From contig NC_057827.1 in NCBI RefSeq assembly GCF_910594005.1, forward strand, positions 4,836,001 to 4,900,000: a stretch of 64,000 nucleotides of DNA. Reading direction: 5' to 3'. The position numbers were made by a program, and so were the translations under genes. Below the pieces are notes generated by a model, which was not told the origin of the DNA, did no database searches, and was given only the letters and a program-made list of their open reading frames with translations. Source of the DNA: Cervus elaphus (lineage: Eukaryota > Chordata > Mammalia > Artiodactyla > Cervidae). Shown in pieces: positions 46,485 to 59,794 of the stretch. The first letter of the stretch is position 1, and every line of letters begins with the position of its first letter.

Positions 46485-49400
46485 TTGGTTTACGGAGCTC
46501 TTTCGTGTTGCTACAGTGACCTCAGGATCCCTCTAGCCTTGCAACAGTGTTCTTGGGCTTTCTCTGGAGCGCCATCAAGGAAATCAAGGCTCCTTTCATG
46601 TGTGATGTGCAACACGGAATTGCTCTGCACGCAGTGCAGGGGAATCGGGCCTCATCTCGCGGCGCGGGGGAAGTCTCAAGGTTTTTCTCGAGTTGCGGCG
46701 GGAACCTGAGGTATATTCTCGAGTTACCACAGGGATGGCCCTTCCACACACGTGTTTGTTCAGCGACGTCAGGACTCCTGCCTAGTTGCGAGGGACAACT
46801 CGGGATTCTCCTCGAGGCTTGCCAGGGCAATTGGGACGCCTCTCCAGCTGAGGCGGAAGACCAAGGGTCCCTTTCAACGTGCCACAGGAATCCTGGGACT
46901 CCTATCAAGTTTCATGAGAAGTCAAGCATCGTCTCTTTTGGAGGAACTGATCTCCACGTACCTCTGGAAATTTCAAAGGATGTGAGGCCTCCGGTCGCGA
47001 TGAGGTGGGGAACTAGGTCTTTCTCTGTGGTCTCCACAGGGGATTCAGACATCCTTTCGTCTTGGGAGGTGCAAGACGAGCCTGCATTCAAGTCACTGCA
47101 GGGATATCCGGCCTTATTTCGAGGCAGGGCATCACGGTGTCCATTCCACTTGAGGCCGCAGACTCAGGGTCCCTCTCACATACCTAGAGCTGAGAGAAGC
47201 CTCCTCTTGAGTTGCTTGTGGTAAGGTGGTATTCCTCTGGAGTCGAAGCCAGGGGCTAACCTCTCATCTCGAGTTGATTTTTGGTCCACAGATCTCTTTC
47301 TTGTTGCTACAGTGACCTCAGGATTCCTCTAGCCTTGAAACAGTGTTCTTGGCGTTTCTCTGGAGTGCCATCAAGGAAATCAAGGCTCCTTTCATGTGTG
47401 ATGTGCAACACGGAATTGCTCTGCACGCAGTGCAGCGGAATCGGGCCTCATCTCGCGGCGAGGGGGAAGTCTCATGGCTTTCTTGAGTTGCGGCGGGAAC
47501 ATGGGGTATATTCTCGAGTTACGACAGGGATGGCCCTTCCACACCCGTGTTTGTTCAGCGACGTCAGGACTCCTGCCTAGTTGCGAGGGACAACTCGGGA
47601 TTCTCCTCGAGGCTTGCCAGGGCAATTGGGACGCCTCTCCAGCTGAGGCGGGAGACCAAGGGTCCCTTTCAACGTGCCACAGGAATCCTGGGACTCCTAT
47701 CAAGTTTCATGAGAAGTCAAGCATCGTCTCTTTTGGAGGAACTGATCTCCACGTACCTCTGGAATTTTCAAAGGATGTGAGGCCTCCGGTCGCGATGAGG
47801 TGGGGAACTAGGTCTTTCTCTGTGGTCGCCACCGGGGATTCAGACATCCTTTCGTCTTGGGAGGTGCAAGACGAGCATGCATTCAAGTCACTGCAGGGAT
47901 ATCCGGCCTTATTTCGAGGCAGGGCATCGCGGTGTCCATTCCACTTGAGGCCGCAGACTCAGGGTCCCTCTCACATACCTAGAGCTGAGAGAAGCCTCCT
48001 CTTGAGGTGCTTGTGGTAAGGTGGTATTCCTCTGGAGTCGAAGCCAGGGACTAACCTCTCATCTCGAGTTGATTTGTGGTTCACGGAGCTCTTTCGTGTT
48101 GCTACAGTGACCTCAGAGTACCTCTAGCCTTGAAACAGTGTTCTTGGGGTTTCTCTGGAGTGCCATCAAGTAAATCAAGGCTCCTTTCATGTGTGATGTT
48201 CAACACGGAATTGCTCTGCACGCAGTGCAGCGGAATCGGGCCTCATCTTGCGGCGAGGGGGAAGTCTCATGTCTTTCTCGAGTTGCGGCGGGAGCCTGGG
48301 GTATATTCTCGAGTTACGACAGGGATGGCCCTTCCACAACCGTGTTTGTTCAGCGACGTCAGGACTCCTGCCTAGTTGCGAGGGACAACTCGGGATTCTC
48401 CTCGAGGCTTGGCAGGGCAATTGGGAGGCCTCTTCAGCTGAGGCGGGAGACCAAGGGTCCCTTTCCACGTGCCACAGGAATCCTGGGACTCCTATCAAGT
48501 TTCTCGAGGAGTCAGGCATCGTCTACTTTGGAGGCACTGATCTCCGCGTACTTCTGGAGTTTTCAAAGGATGTGAGGCCTCCGATCGCGATGAGGTGGGG
48601 AACTAGGTCTTTCTCTGTGGTCTACACAGGGGATTCAGACATCCTTTCGTCTTGGGAGATGCAAGACGAGCCTGCATTCAAGTCACTGTGCGGATATCCG
48701 GCCTTATTTCGAGGCAGGGCATCGCGGTGTCCATTCCACTTGAGGCCGCAAACTCAGAGTCCCTCTCATATACTTAAACTGAGAGAAGCCTCCTCTTGAG
48801 GTGCTTGTGGTAAGGTGGTATTCCTCTGGAGTCGAAGCCAGGGACTAACCTCTCATCTCGAGTTGATTTTTGGTCCACAGATCTCTTTCTTGTTGGTACA
48901 GTGACTTCAGGATTCCTCTAGCCTTGAAACAGTGTTCTTGGGGTTTCTCTGGAGTGCCATCAAGGAAATCAAGGCTCCTTTCATTTGTGATGTGCAACAT
49001 GGAATTGCTCTGCACGCAGTGCAGGGGAATCGGACCTCATCTCTCGGCGAGGGGGAAGTCTCATGGTTTTTCTCGAGTTGCGGCAGGAACCTGGGGTATA
49101 TTCTCGAATTACGACGGGGATGGCCCTTCCACACACGTGTTTGTTCAGCGACGTCAGGACTCCTGCCTAGTTGCGAGGGACAACTCGGGATTCTTCTCGA
49201 GGCTTGGCAGGGCAATTGGGAAGCCTCTCCAGCTGAGGCGGGAGACCAAGGGTCCCTTTCCACGTGCCACAGCAATCCTGGGACTCCTATCAAGTTTCAC
49301 AAGATCAGGCATCGTCTCCTTTGGAGGCATTGATCTCCGCGTACCTCTGGAGTTTTCAAATGATGTGAGGCCTCCGGTCACGATGAGGTGGGGAGCTAGG

Positions 49401-49663
49401 TCTTTCTATGTGTTCAACACAGGGCATTCAGACATCCTTTCGTCTTGGAAGATGCAAGACGAGCCTGCATTCAAGTCACTGCAGGGATATCCGGCCTTAT
49501 TTCGAGTCAGGGCATCGCGGTGTCCATTTCACTTGAGGCCGCAGACTCAGGGTCCCTCTCACATACCTAGAGCTGAGAGAAGCCTCCTCTTGAGGTGCTT
49601 GTGGTAAGGTGGTATTCCTCTGGAGTCGAAGCCAAGGACTAACCTCTCATCTCGAGTTGATTT
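46485..49663 (+). repeat. Higher-order repeat, copy 2 (A-B-B'-C)
   Basis: Monomers at 46485 (A), 47281 (B), 48076 (B-like, with GCAGCGGAATCGG but different first part) and 48870 (C) repeat the variant sets of the block at 44100. A and B are offset by 2385 bp and C by 3180 bp. One extra B-type monomer has thus been gained in this copy, or lost in the other. Confidence 0.72.
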
Positions 49664-52600
49664 TTGGTTCACGGAGCTCGTTCATTTTGCTACAGTGACC
49701 TCAGGATACCTCTAGCCTTGAAAAAGTTTTCTTGGGGTTTCTCTGGAGTGCCATGGAGGAAATTAAGTCTCCTTTCATGTGTGATGTGCAACACGGAATT
49801 GCTCTGCACGCAGTGCAGGGGAATCGGGCCTCATCTCGTGGCGAGGGGGAAGTCTCATGGTTTTTCTAGAGTTGCGGCGGGAACCTGGGGTGTATTCTCG
49901 AGTTACGACGGGGATGGCCCTTCCACACACGTGTTTGTTCAGCGACGTCAGGACTCCTGCCTAGTCGCGAGGGACAACTCGGGATTCTCCTCAGGCTTGG
50001 CAGGGCAATTGGGACGCCTCTCCAGCTGAGGCGGGAGACCAAGGGTCCCTTTCCACGTGCCACAGGAATACGGGGACTCCTATCAAGTTTCACAAGGAGT
50101 CAGGCATCGTCTCCTTTGGAGGCACTGATCTCCGCGTACTTCTGGAATTTTCAAAGGATGTGAGGCCTCCGGTCGCGATGAGGTGGGGAACTAGGTCTTT
50201 CTCTGTTGTCTCCACAGGGGATTCAGACATCCTTTCGTCTTGGGAGATGCAAGACGAGCCGGCATTCAAGTCACTGCAGGGATATCCGGCCTTATTTCGA
50301 GTCAGGGCATCGCGGTGTCCATTCCACTTGAGGCGGCAAACTCAGGCTCCCTCTCACATACCTAGAGCTGAGAGAAGCCTCCTCTTGAGCTGCTTGTGGT
50401 AAGGTGGTATTCCTCTGGAGTCGAAGCCAGGGACTAACCTCTCATCTCGAGTTGATTTTTGGCCCACGGAGCTCTTTCGTGTTGTTACAGTGACCTCAGG
50501 ATTCCTCTAGCCTTGAAAAAGTTTTCCTGAGATTTCTCTGGAGTGCCATCGAGGAAATCAAGGCTCCTTTCATGTGTGATGTGCAACACGGAATTGCTCT
50601 GCACGCAGTGCAGGGGAATCGGGCCTCATCTCGCGGCGAGGGGGAAGTCTCATGGTTCTTCTTGCGTTGCGGTGGGAACCTGGGGTATATTCTCGAGTTA
50701 CGACGGGGATGGCACTTCCACACACGTGTTTGTTCAGCGACGTCAGGACTCCTGCCTAGTTGCTAGGGACAACTCGGGATTCTCCTCGAGGCTTGGCAGG
50801 CCAATTGGGACGCCTCTCCAGCTGAGGCGGGAAACCAAGGGTCCCTTTCCACATGCCACAGGAATCCTGGGACTCCTATCAAGTTTCACGAGGAGTCAGG
50901 CATCTTCTCCTTTGGAGGCACTGATCTCCGCTACCTCTGGAGTTTTCAAAGGATGTGAGGCCTCCGGTCGCGATGAGGTGGGGAACTAGGTCTTTCTCTG
51001 TGGTCTCCACAGGGGAATCAGACATTCTTTCGTCTTGGAAGATGCAAGACGTGCCTGATTTCAAATCACTGCAGGGATATCCGGCTTTATTTCGAGTCAG
51101 GGCATCCCCGTGTCCATTCCACTTGAGGCCGCAAATTCAGGGTCCCTCTCACATACCTAGAGCTGAGAGAAGCCTCCATTTGAGGTGCTTGTGGTAAGGT
51201 GGTATTCCTCTGGAGTCGAAGCCATGGACTAACCTCTCATCTCGAGTTGATTTTTGGTCCACGGAGCCCTTTCGTGTGGCTACAGTGACCTCAGGATCCC
51301 TCTAGCCTTGAAACAGTGTTCTTGGGGTTTCTCTGGAGTGCCATCAAGGAAATCAAAGCACCTTTCATGTGTGATGTGCAACACGGAATTGCTCTGCACA
51401 CAATGCAGGGGAATCGGGCCTCATCTCACGGGGATGGGGAAGTCTCATGGTTTTTCTCGAGTTGCGGCGGGAACCTGGGGTATATTCTCGAGTTACGACG
51501 GGGATGGCCCTTCCACACACGTGTTTGTTCAGCGACGTCAGGACTCCTGCCTAGTTGTATGGGACAACTCGGGATTCTCCTCGAGGCTTGGCAGGGCAAT
51601 TGGGACGCCTCTCCAGCTGAGGCGGGAGACCAAGGGTCCCTTTCCACGTGCCACAGCAATCCTGGGACTCCTATCAAGTTTCACGAGGAGTCAGGCATCG
51701 TCTCCTTTGGAGGCACTGATCTCTGCGTACCTTTGGAGTTTTCTAAGGATGTGAGGCCTCCGGTCGCGATGAGGTGGGGAACTAGGTCTTTCTCTGTGGT
51801 CTCCACAGGGGATTCATACATCCTTACGTCTTGGGAGATGCAAGATGATACTGCATTCAAGTCACTGCAGGGATATCCGGCATTATTTCGAGTCAGGGCA
51901 TCCCCGTGTCCTTTCCACTTGAGGCCACAAACTCGGGGTCCCTCTCACATTCCTAGAGTTGAGAGAAGCCTCCTCTTGAGGTGCTTGTGGTAAGGTGGTA
52001 TTCCTCTGGAGTCGAAGCCAGGGACTAACCTCTCATCTCGAGTTGATTTTTGGTCCACGGAGCTCTTTCGTGTTGCTACAGTGACCTCAGGATCCCTCTA
52101 GACTTGAAAGAGTGTTCTTGGGGTTTCTCTGGAGTACCATCAAGTAAATCAAGACTCCTTTCATGTGTGATGTGCAACACGGAATTGGTCTGCACGCAGT
52201 GCAGGGAAATAGGGCCTCATCTCGCGGCGAGGGGGAAGTCTCATGGTTTTTCTCGAGTTGCGGCGGGAACCTGGGGTATATTCTCGAGTTACGACGGGGA
52301 TGGCCCTTCCACACACGTGTTTGTTCAGCGACGTCAGGACTCCTGCCTAGTTGCGAGGGACAACTCGGGATTCTCCTCTAGACTTGGCAGGGCAATTGGG
52401 TCGCCTCTCCAGCTGAGGCGGCAGAAAAAGGGTCCCTTTACACGTGCCACAGGAATCCTGGGACTCCTATCAAGTTTCACGTGGAGTCAGGCATCGTCTC
52501 CTTTGGAGGCACTGATCTCCGCGTACCTCTGGAGTTTTCAAAGCATGTGACGCCTCCGGTCGCGATGAGGTGGGGAACTAGGTCTTTCTCTGTGGTCTCC

Positions 52601-52703
52601 ACAGGGGACTCAGACATCCTTTCGTCTTGGGAGATGCAAGATGAGCCTGCATTCAAGTCACTGCAGGGATATTTGGCCTTATTTCGAGTCAGGGCATAGC
52701 GGT

Positions 52704-52707
52704 GTCC
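52704..52707 (+). repeat. Site of a 30-bp (one subrepeat) deletion
   Basis: Normal monomers read GGTGTCC, then 30 bp ending CAGGGTCC, then CTCTCACATACC. Here GGTGTCC runs directly into CTCTCACATACC. The lost segment lies between two GTCC copies at equivalent places of neighbouring ~31-bp subrepeats. This explains the 766-bp spacing of the flanking monomers. Confidence 0.8.
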
Positions 52708-55700
52708 CTCTCACATACCTTGATCTGAGAGAAGCCTCCTCTTGGGGTGCGTGTGGTAAGGTGGTATTCCTCTGGAGTCGAAACCAGGGACTAACCTCTC
52801 ATCTCGAGTTGATTTTTGGTCCACGGAGCTCTTTATTGTTGCTACAGTGACCTCAGGATCCCCCTAGCCTTGAAACAGTGTTCTTGGGGTTTCTCTGGAG
52901 TGTCATCAAGGAAATCAAGGATCCTTTCTTGTGTGATGTGCAACACGGAATTGCTCTGCACGCAGGGCAGGAGAATCGGGCCTCATCTCGCGGCGAGGGG
53001 GAAGTCTCATGGTTTTTCTTGAGTTGTGGCGTGAACCTGGGGTATATTCTCGAGTTACGACGGGGATGGCCCTTCCACACACGTGTTTGTTCAGCGACCT
53101 CTGGACTTCTGCTTACTTGCGAGGGACAACTCGGGATTATCCTTGAGGCTTGGTAGGGCAATTGGGACGCCTCTCCAGCTGAGGCGGGAGACCAAGGGTC
53201 CCTTTCCACGTGCCACAGGAATCCTGGGACTCCTATGAAGTTTCACGAGGAGTCAGGCATCGTACCCTTTGGAGGCACTTATCTCCGCGTACCTCTGGAG
53301 TTTTCAAAGGATGTGAGGCCTCCGGTCGCCATGAGGTGGGGAACTAGGTCTTTCTCTGTGGTCTCCACAGGGGATTCAGACATCCTTTCGTCTTGGGAGA
53401 TGCAAGACGAGCCTGCAGTCAAGTCACTGCAGGGATATCCGGCCTTATTTCGAGTCAGGGCATCGCGGTGTCCATTCCACTTGAGGCCGCAAACTCACGG
53501 TCCCTCAACATACCGAGAGCTGAGGTAAACCTCCGCTTGAGGTGGTTGTGGTAAGGTGGTATTCCTCTGGAGTCGAAGCCAGGGACTAACCTCTCATCTC
53601 GAGTTGATTTTTGGTCCACGGAGCTCTTTCATGTTGCTACAGTGACCTCAGGATGCCTCTAGCCTTGAAACAGAGTTCTTGGGTTTTCTCTGGATTGCCA
53701 TCAAGGAAATCAAGGCTCCTTTCATGTGTGACGTGCAACACGGAATTGCTCTGCACGCAGAGCAGGGGATTCGGGCCTCATCTCGGGGCGAGGGGGATGT
53801 CTCATGGTTTTTCTCGAGTTGCGGCGGAACCTGGGGTATATTCTCGAGTTACGACGGGGATGGCCCTTCCACACACGTGTTTGTTCAGCGATGTCAGGAC
53901 TTCTGCCTAGTTGCGAGGGACAACTCGGGATTCTCCTCGAGGCTTGGCAGGGCAATTGGGACGCCTCTCCAGCTGAGGCGGGAGACGAAGGGTCCCTTTC
54001 CACGTGCCACAGGAATCCTGGGACTCCTATCAAGTTTCACGAGGAGTCAGGCATCGTCCCCTTTGGAGGCACTGATCTCCGCGTACCTCTGGAATTTTCA
54101 AAGGATGTGAGGCCTCCGGTCGCGATGAGATGGGGAACTAGGTCTTTCTCTGTGGTCTCCACAGGGGATTCAGGCATCCTTTCGTCTTGGGAGATGCAAG
54201 ATGAGCCTGCAGTCAAGTCACTGCAGGGATATCCGGCCTTATTTCGAGTCAGGCCATCGCGGTGTCCATTCCACTTGAGGCCGCAAACTCAGGGTCCCTC
54301 TCACATACCGAGTGCTGAGGTAACCTCCTCTTGAGGTGGTTGTGGTAAGGTGGTATTCCTCTGGAGTCGAAGCCAGGGACTAACCTCTCATCTCGAGTTG
54401 ATTTTTGGTCCACGGAGCTCTTTCGTGTTGCTACAGTGACCTCAGGATCCCTCTAGCCTTGAAACAGTGTTCTTGGGGTTTCTCTGGAGTGCCATCAAGG
54501 AGATCAAGGCTCCTTTCATGTGTGATGTGCAACACGGAATTGCTCTGCACGCAGAGCAGGGGAATCGGGCCTCATCTCTTGGCGAGGGGGATGTCTCATG
54601 GTTTTTTGTCGAGTTGCGGCGGAACCTGCGGTATATTCTCGAGTTACGACTGGAATGGCCCTTCCACACACGTGTTTGTTCTGCGATGTAAGGACTCCTG
54701 CCTAGTTGCGAGGGACAACTCGGGATTCTCCTCGAGGCTTGGCAGGGCAATTGGGACGCCTCTCCAGCTGAGGCGGGAGACCAAGGGTCCCTTTCCACGT
54801 GCCACAGGAATCCTGGGACTCCTATCAAGTTTCACGAGGAGTCAGGCATCGTCTCCTTTGGAGGCACTGATCACCGCGTACCTCTGCAGTTTTCAGAGGA
54901 TGTGAGGCCTCCGGTCGCGATGAGATGGGGAACTAGGGTTTTCTCTGTGGTCTCCACAGGGGATTCAGACATCCTTTCGTCTTGGGAGATGCAAAACGAG
55001 CCTGCCTTCAGGTCACTGCAGGGATATCCGGCCTTATTTTCAGTCAGGGCATCGCGGTGTCCATTCCACTTGAGGCCACAAACTCAGGGTCCCTCTCACA
55101 CACCCTGAGCTGAGAGAAGCCTCCTCTTGAGGTGCTTGTGGTAAGGTGGTATTCCTCTGGAGTCGAAGCCAGGGACTAACCTCTCATCTCGAGTTGATTT
55201 GTGGTCCACGGAGCTCTTTCGTGTTGCTACAGTGACCTCAGGATCCCTCTAGACTTGAAAGAGTGTTCTTGGGGATTCTCTGGAGTGCCATCAAGGAAAT
55301 CAAGACTCCTTTCATGTGTGATGTGCAACACGGAATTGGTCTGCACGCAGTGCAGGGAAATAGGGCCTCATCTCGCGGCGAGGGGGAAGTCTCATGGTTT
55401 TTCTCGAGTTGCGGCGGGAACCTGGGGTATATTCTCGAGTTACGACGGGGATGGCCCTTCCACACACGTGTTTGTTCAGCGACGTCAGGACCCCTGTCTA
55501 GTTGCGAGGCACAACTCGGGATTCTCCTCTAGACTTGGCAGGGCAATTGGGACGCGTCTCCAGCTGAGGCGGCAGACCAAGGGTCCCTTTCCACGTGCCA
55601 CAGGAATCCTGGGACTCCTATCAAGTTTCACGTGGAGTCAGGCATCGTCTCCTTTGGAGGCATTGATCTCCGCGTACCTCTGGAGTTTTCAAAGGATGTG

Positions 55701-57409
55701 ACGCCTCCGGTCGCGATGAGGTGGGGAACTAGGTCTTTCTCTGTGGTCTCCACAGGGGATTCAGACATCCTTTCGTCTTGGGAGATGCAAGACGAGCCTG
55801 CATTCAAGTCACTGCAGGGATAATTGGCCTTATTTCGAGTCAGGGCATCGCGGAGTTCATTCTACTTGAGGCCGCAAACTCAGGGTCCCTCTCACATACC
55901 TAGAGCTGAGAGAAGCTTCCTCTTGAGGTGCTTGTGGTAAGATGGTATTCCTCTGGAGTCGAAGCCAGGGACTAACCTCTCATCTCGAGTTGATTGTTGG
56001 TCCACGGAGCTCTTTCGTTTTGCTACAGTGACCTCAGGATCCGTCTAGCCTTGAAACACTGTTCTTGGGGTTTCTCTGGAGTGCCATCAAGGAAATCAAG
56101 GCTCCTTTCATGTGTGATGTGCAACACGGAATTGCTCTGCACGCAGTGCAGGGGAATCGGGCCTCATCTCGCGGCGAGGGGGAAGTCTCATGGTTTTTCT
56201 CGAGTTGCGGAGGGAACCTGGCGTATATTCTCGAGTTACGTCGGGCATGGCCCTTCGACACCCGTGTTTGTTCAGCGACGTCAGGACTCCTGCCTAGTCG
56301 CGAGGGACAACTCGGGATTCTCCTCGAGGCTTGGCAGGGCAATTGGGATGCCTCTCCGGCTGAGGCGGGAGAACAAGGGGCCCTTTCCACGAGCCACAGG
56401 AATCCTGGGACTCCTATCAATTTTCAAGAGGAATCAGACATCTTCTCCTTTTGAAGCATTGATCTCTGCGTACTTCTGGAGTTTTCAAAGGATGTGAAGC
56501 GTCCAGTCGCGCTGAGGCGAGGTACTTGATCTTTCTCTGTGGTCTCCACAGGGGATTCAGACATCCTTTCGTATTGGGAGATGCAAGACGAGCCTGCATT
56601 CAAGTCACTGCAGGGATATCCGGCCTTATTTCGAGTCAGGACATCGCGGTTTCCATTCCACTTGAGGCTGCAAACTCAGGGTCCCTCTCACATACCTTTA
56701 GCTGAGAGAAGCCTCCTATTGAGGTGCTTGTGGTAAGTTGGTATTCCTCTGGATTTGATGCCAGGGACTAACCTCTCATCTCGAGTCAACGGAGCTCTTT
56801 CGTGTTGCTACAGTGACCTCAGGATCCCTCTAGCCTTGAGACAGTGTTCTTGTGGTTTCTCTCAACTACCATCAAGGAAATGAAGGCTCCTTTCATGTTT
56901 GATGTGGAACACGGAATTGCTCTACACGCAATGCTGGTGAATCTAGCCTCATCTCTCGGTGCGGAGGAAGTCTCATGGTTTTTCTCGAGTTGTGGCGGGA
57001 ACCTGGGGTATATTATTGAGTTACGATTGGGATGGCCCTTCAAAACACGTGTTTCTTCATTGACATCAGGATTCCTGCCTAGTTCCAAAGGACACCTCGG
57101 GATTCTCCTCGAGGCTTAAAAGGGCAATAGGAACACCTCTTGAGGTGAGGCGGCAGACCCAGTGTCCCTTTCCTGTTGCCACTAGGATACTGGGATTCCT
57201 AGCAATTGTCATGAGGAGTCTTGATTCCTCTCCTTTTGAATCATTGTACTACGCGCTCCTCTCGAGTTGTCAAAGGGATGTGAGGCCTGCTGTCGAGATG
57301 AGGCGGGGAGCTAGTGCTGTCTCTAGTGTCTCCACAGGGGATTCAGACAGCCCTTCATCTTGTGAGATGGATACCAGCTTGCAGTCACATCACTGGAGGG
57401 AATTCCGGC

Positions 57410-58487
57410 CTTATTTCTAGTCAGGGCATTTCAGTGTCGATTCCATTTGATGCTACATAATCAGGGTCCCTCTCTCATACATATAGCTGAGAGAAGCCTC
57501 TTCTTGTGGTGCTTGTGGAAAGTTGGCATTCCTAATGATTTGAAGCCAGGAAATCAGCTCTCATCTCGAGATGTGTTGGGATACATGGAGCTCTTTCGTG
57601 ATGCTGCAGTGAACTCAGGATCCCTCTAGACTTGAGACATTGTTCTTGGGGTTTCTCTGGAGTGCCATCAAGGAAATAAAGGATCCTTTCGTGTTTGATG
57701 TGGAACACGGAATTGCTTTGCACACAATGCAGAGGAATCGGGCCTCATCTGGCGGCAAGGGGGAAGTCTCATGGTTTTTCTCGAGTTGCGGCGGGAACCT
57801 GGGGTATATTCTCTAGTTACGACGGGGATGGCCCTTCCAAACACGTGTTTGTTGAGCGACGTCAGGACACCTGTCTAGTTGTGAGGGACAACTCGGGATT
57901 CTCCTCGAGGCTTGGCAGGGCAACTGGGACGCCTCTGCAGGTGAGGCGGAAGACCCAGGGTCCCTTTCCACATGCCACAATGATACTGGGATTCCTGTGA
58001 ATTTTCAAGAGGAGGCAGGCATCGTCTCCTTTGAATCATTGAACTCCGCTTTTCTCTCCAGTTGTCAAAGAGATGTGAGGCCTGCTGTCGAGATGGAGCG
58101 GGGAGCTAGGGCTTTCTCTAGGGTCTCCCCTGGGGATTCAGACATCCGTTCATCTTGTGGGATGAAAACCAGCTTGCATTCAAGTCACTGCAGGGAATTC
58201 TGGCCTTATTTTGAGTCACGGCATCTCGGTGTCGATTCCATTTGAGTCCGCAAATTCAGTGTCCCTCTCACATACGTATAGCTGACAGAATCTTCCTCTT
58301 GTGGCGCTTGTGGAAACTGGGCATACCTCTTGAGTCGAAGCCAGGAAATCAGCTCTCATCTCGAGATGATTTGGGGTACATGGAGCTCTTTTGTGTTACT
58401 GCAGTGACCTTAGGATCCCTGTAGCCATGAGACAGTGTTCTTGGGGATTCTCTGGAGTGCCATCAAGGAAATCAAGGCTCCTTTCTT
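57410..58487 (+). repeat. Near-identical tract, copy 1 (partner 59795-60872)
   Basis: Read against 59795-60872, about 1.08 kb shows only four base differences: near 57466, 58147, 58211 and 58233. Sequence on the left of the tract is about 97% alike, and sequence on the right diverges faster from about 58490. Such a sharp core is expected from recent gene conversion or unequal exchange. Confidence 0.78.
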
Positions 58488-59794
58488 ATTTGATTTCGAT
58501 CACGGAATTGCTCTGCAAGCAATGCAGGGGAATTGGGCCTCATCTCCTTGCAAGGGGGAAGTCTCATGCTTTTTCTCGAGTTGCGGCAGGAACCTGGGGT
58601 ATATTCTCAAGTTACGACCAGGATGGCCCTTCCAAACACGTGTCTGTTCAGAGACGTCAGGCCTCCTGCCTAGTTGTGAGGGACACCTCGGGATTCTCCT
58701 CGAGGCTTGGCAGGAAAATTGGGACGTCGCTTCAGTTGAGGCGGGAGACCAAGGGTCCCTTTCCACGTGCCACAGGAATCCTGGGACTCCTATCAGTATT
58801 CAAGAGAGGCCAGGCATTGTCTCCTTTTGAAGCATTGATCTCTGCGTACTTCTGGAGTTTTCAAAGGATGTGAGGCCTCTGGTTGCGATGAGGCGGGGAA
58901 CAAGGTCTTTCTCTGTGGTCTCCACAGGGGATTCAGACATCCTTTCGTCTTGGGAGATGCAAGACAACACTGCATTCAGTCACTGCAGGGATATCTGCTC
59001 TTAATTTGAGTCGGGGCATCTCGGTGTTCCTTCCACTTGAGGTCGCCAGCTCAGGGTCCCTCTCACATACCTATAGCTGAGAGAAGCCTCCTCTTGAGGT
59101 GCTTGTGGTAAGTTGGTATTCCTCTGGAGTCGAAGCCAGGGACTAACCTCTCATCTCGAGATGATTTTTGGTCCATGGAGCTCTTTCGTGTTGCTGCAGT
59201 GACCTCAGGATCCCTCTAGCCATGAGACAGTGTTCTTGGGGTTTCTTTGGAGTGCCATCAAGGATATCAAGGCTCCTTTCATGTTTGATGTGGAACACGG
59301 AATTGCTCTGCACGCAATGCAGGGGAATCAGGCCTCATCTCGTGGGAAGGGGAAGTCTCATGGTTTTTCTCGAGTTGCGGTGGGAACCTGGGGTATATTA
59401 TTGAGTTACGATGGGGATGGCCCTTCAAAACACGTGTTTCTTCACTGACATCAGGATTCCTGCCTAGTTCCAAAGGACACCTCGGGATTCTCCTCGAGGC
59501 TTAAAGGGGCAATAGGAACACCTCTTGAGGTGAGGTGGCAGACCCAGTGTCCCTTTCCTGTTGCCACTAGGATGATGGGATTCCTGGCAATTGTCATGAG
59601 GAGTCTTGATTCCTCTCCTTTTGAATCATTGAACTCCGCGCTCCTCTCGAGTTTTCAAGGGGATGTGAGGCCTGCGGTCGAGATGAGGCGGGGAGCTAGT
59701 GCTGTCTCTAGTGTCTCCACAGGGGACTCAGACAGCCCTTCATCTTGTGAGATGGATACCAGCTTGCAGTCACATCACTGGAGGGAATTCCGGC

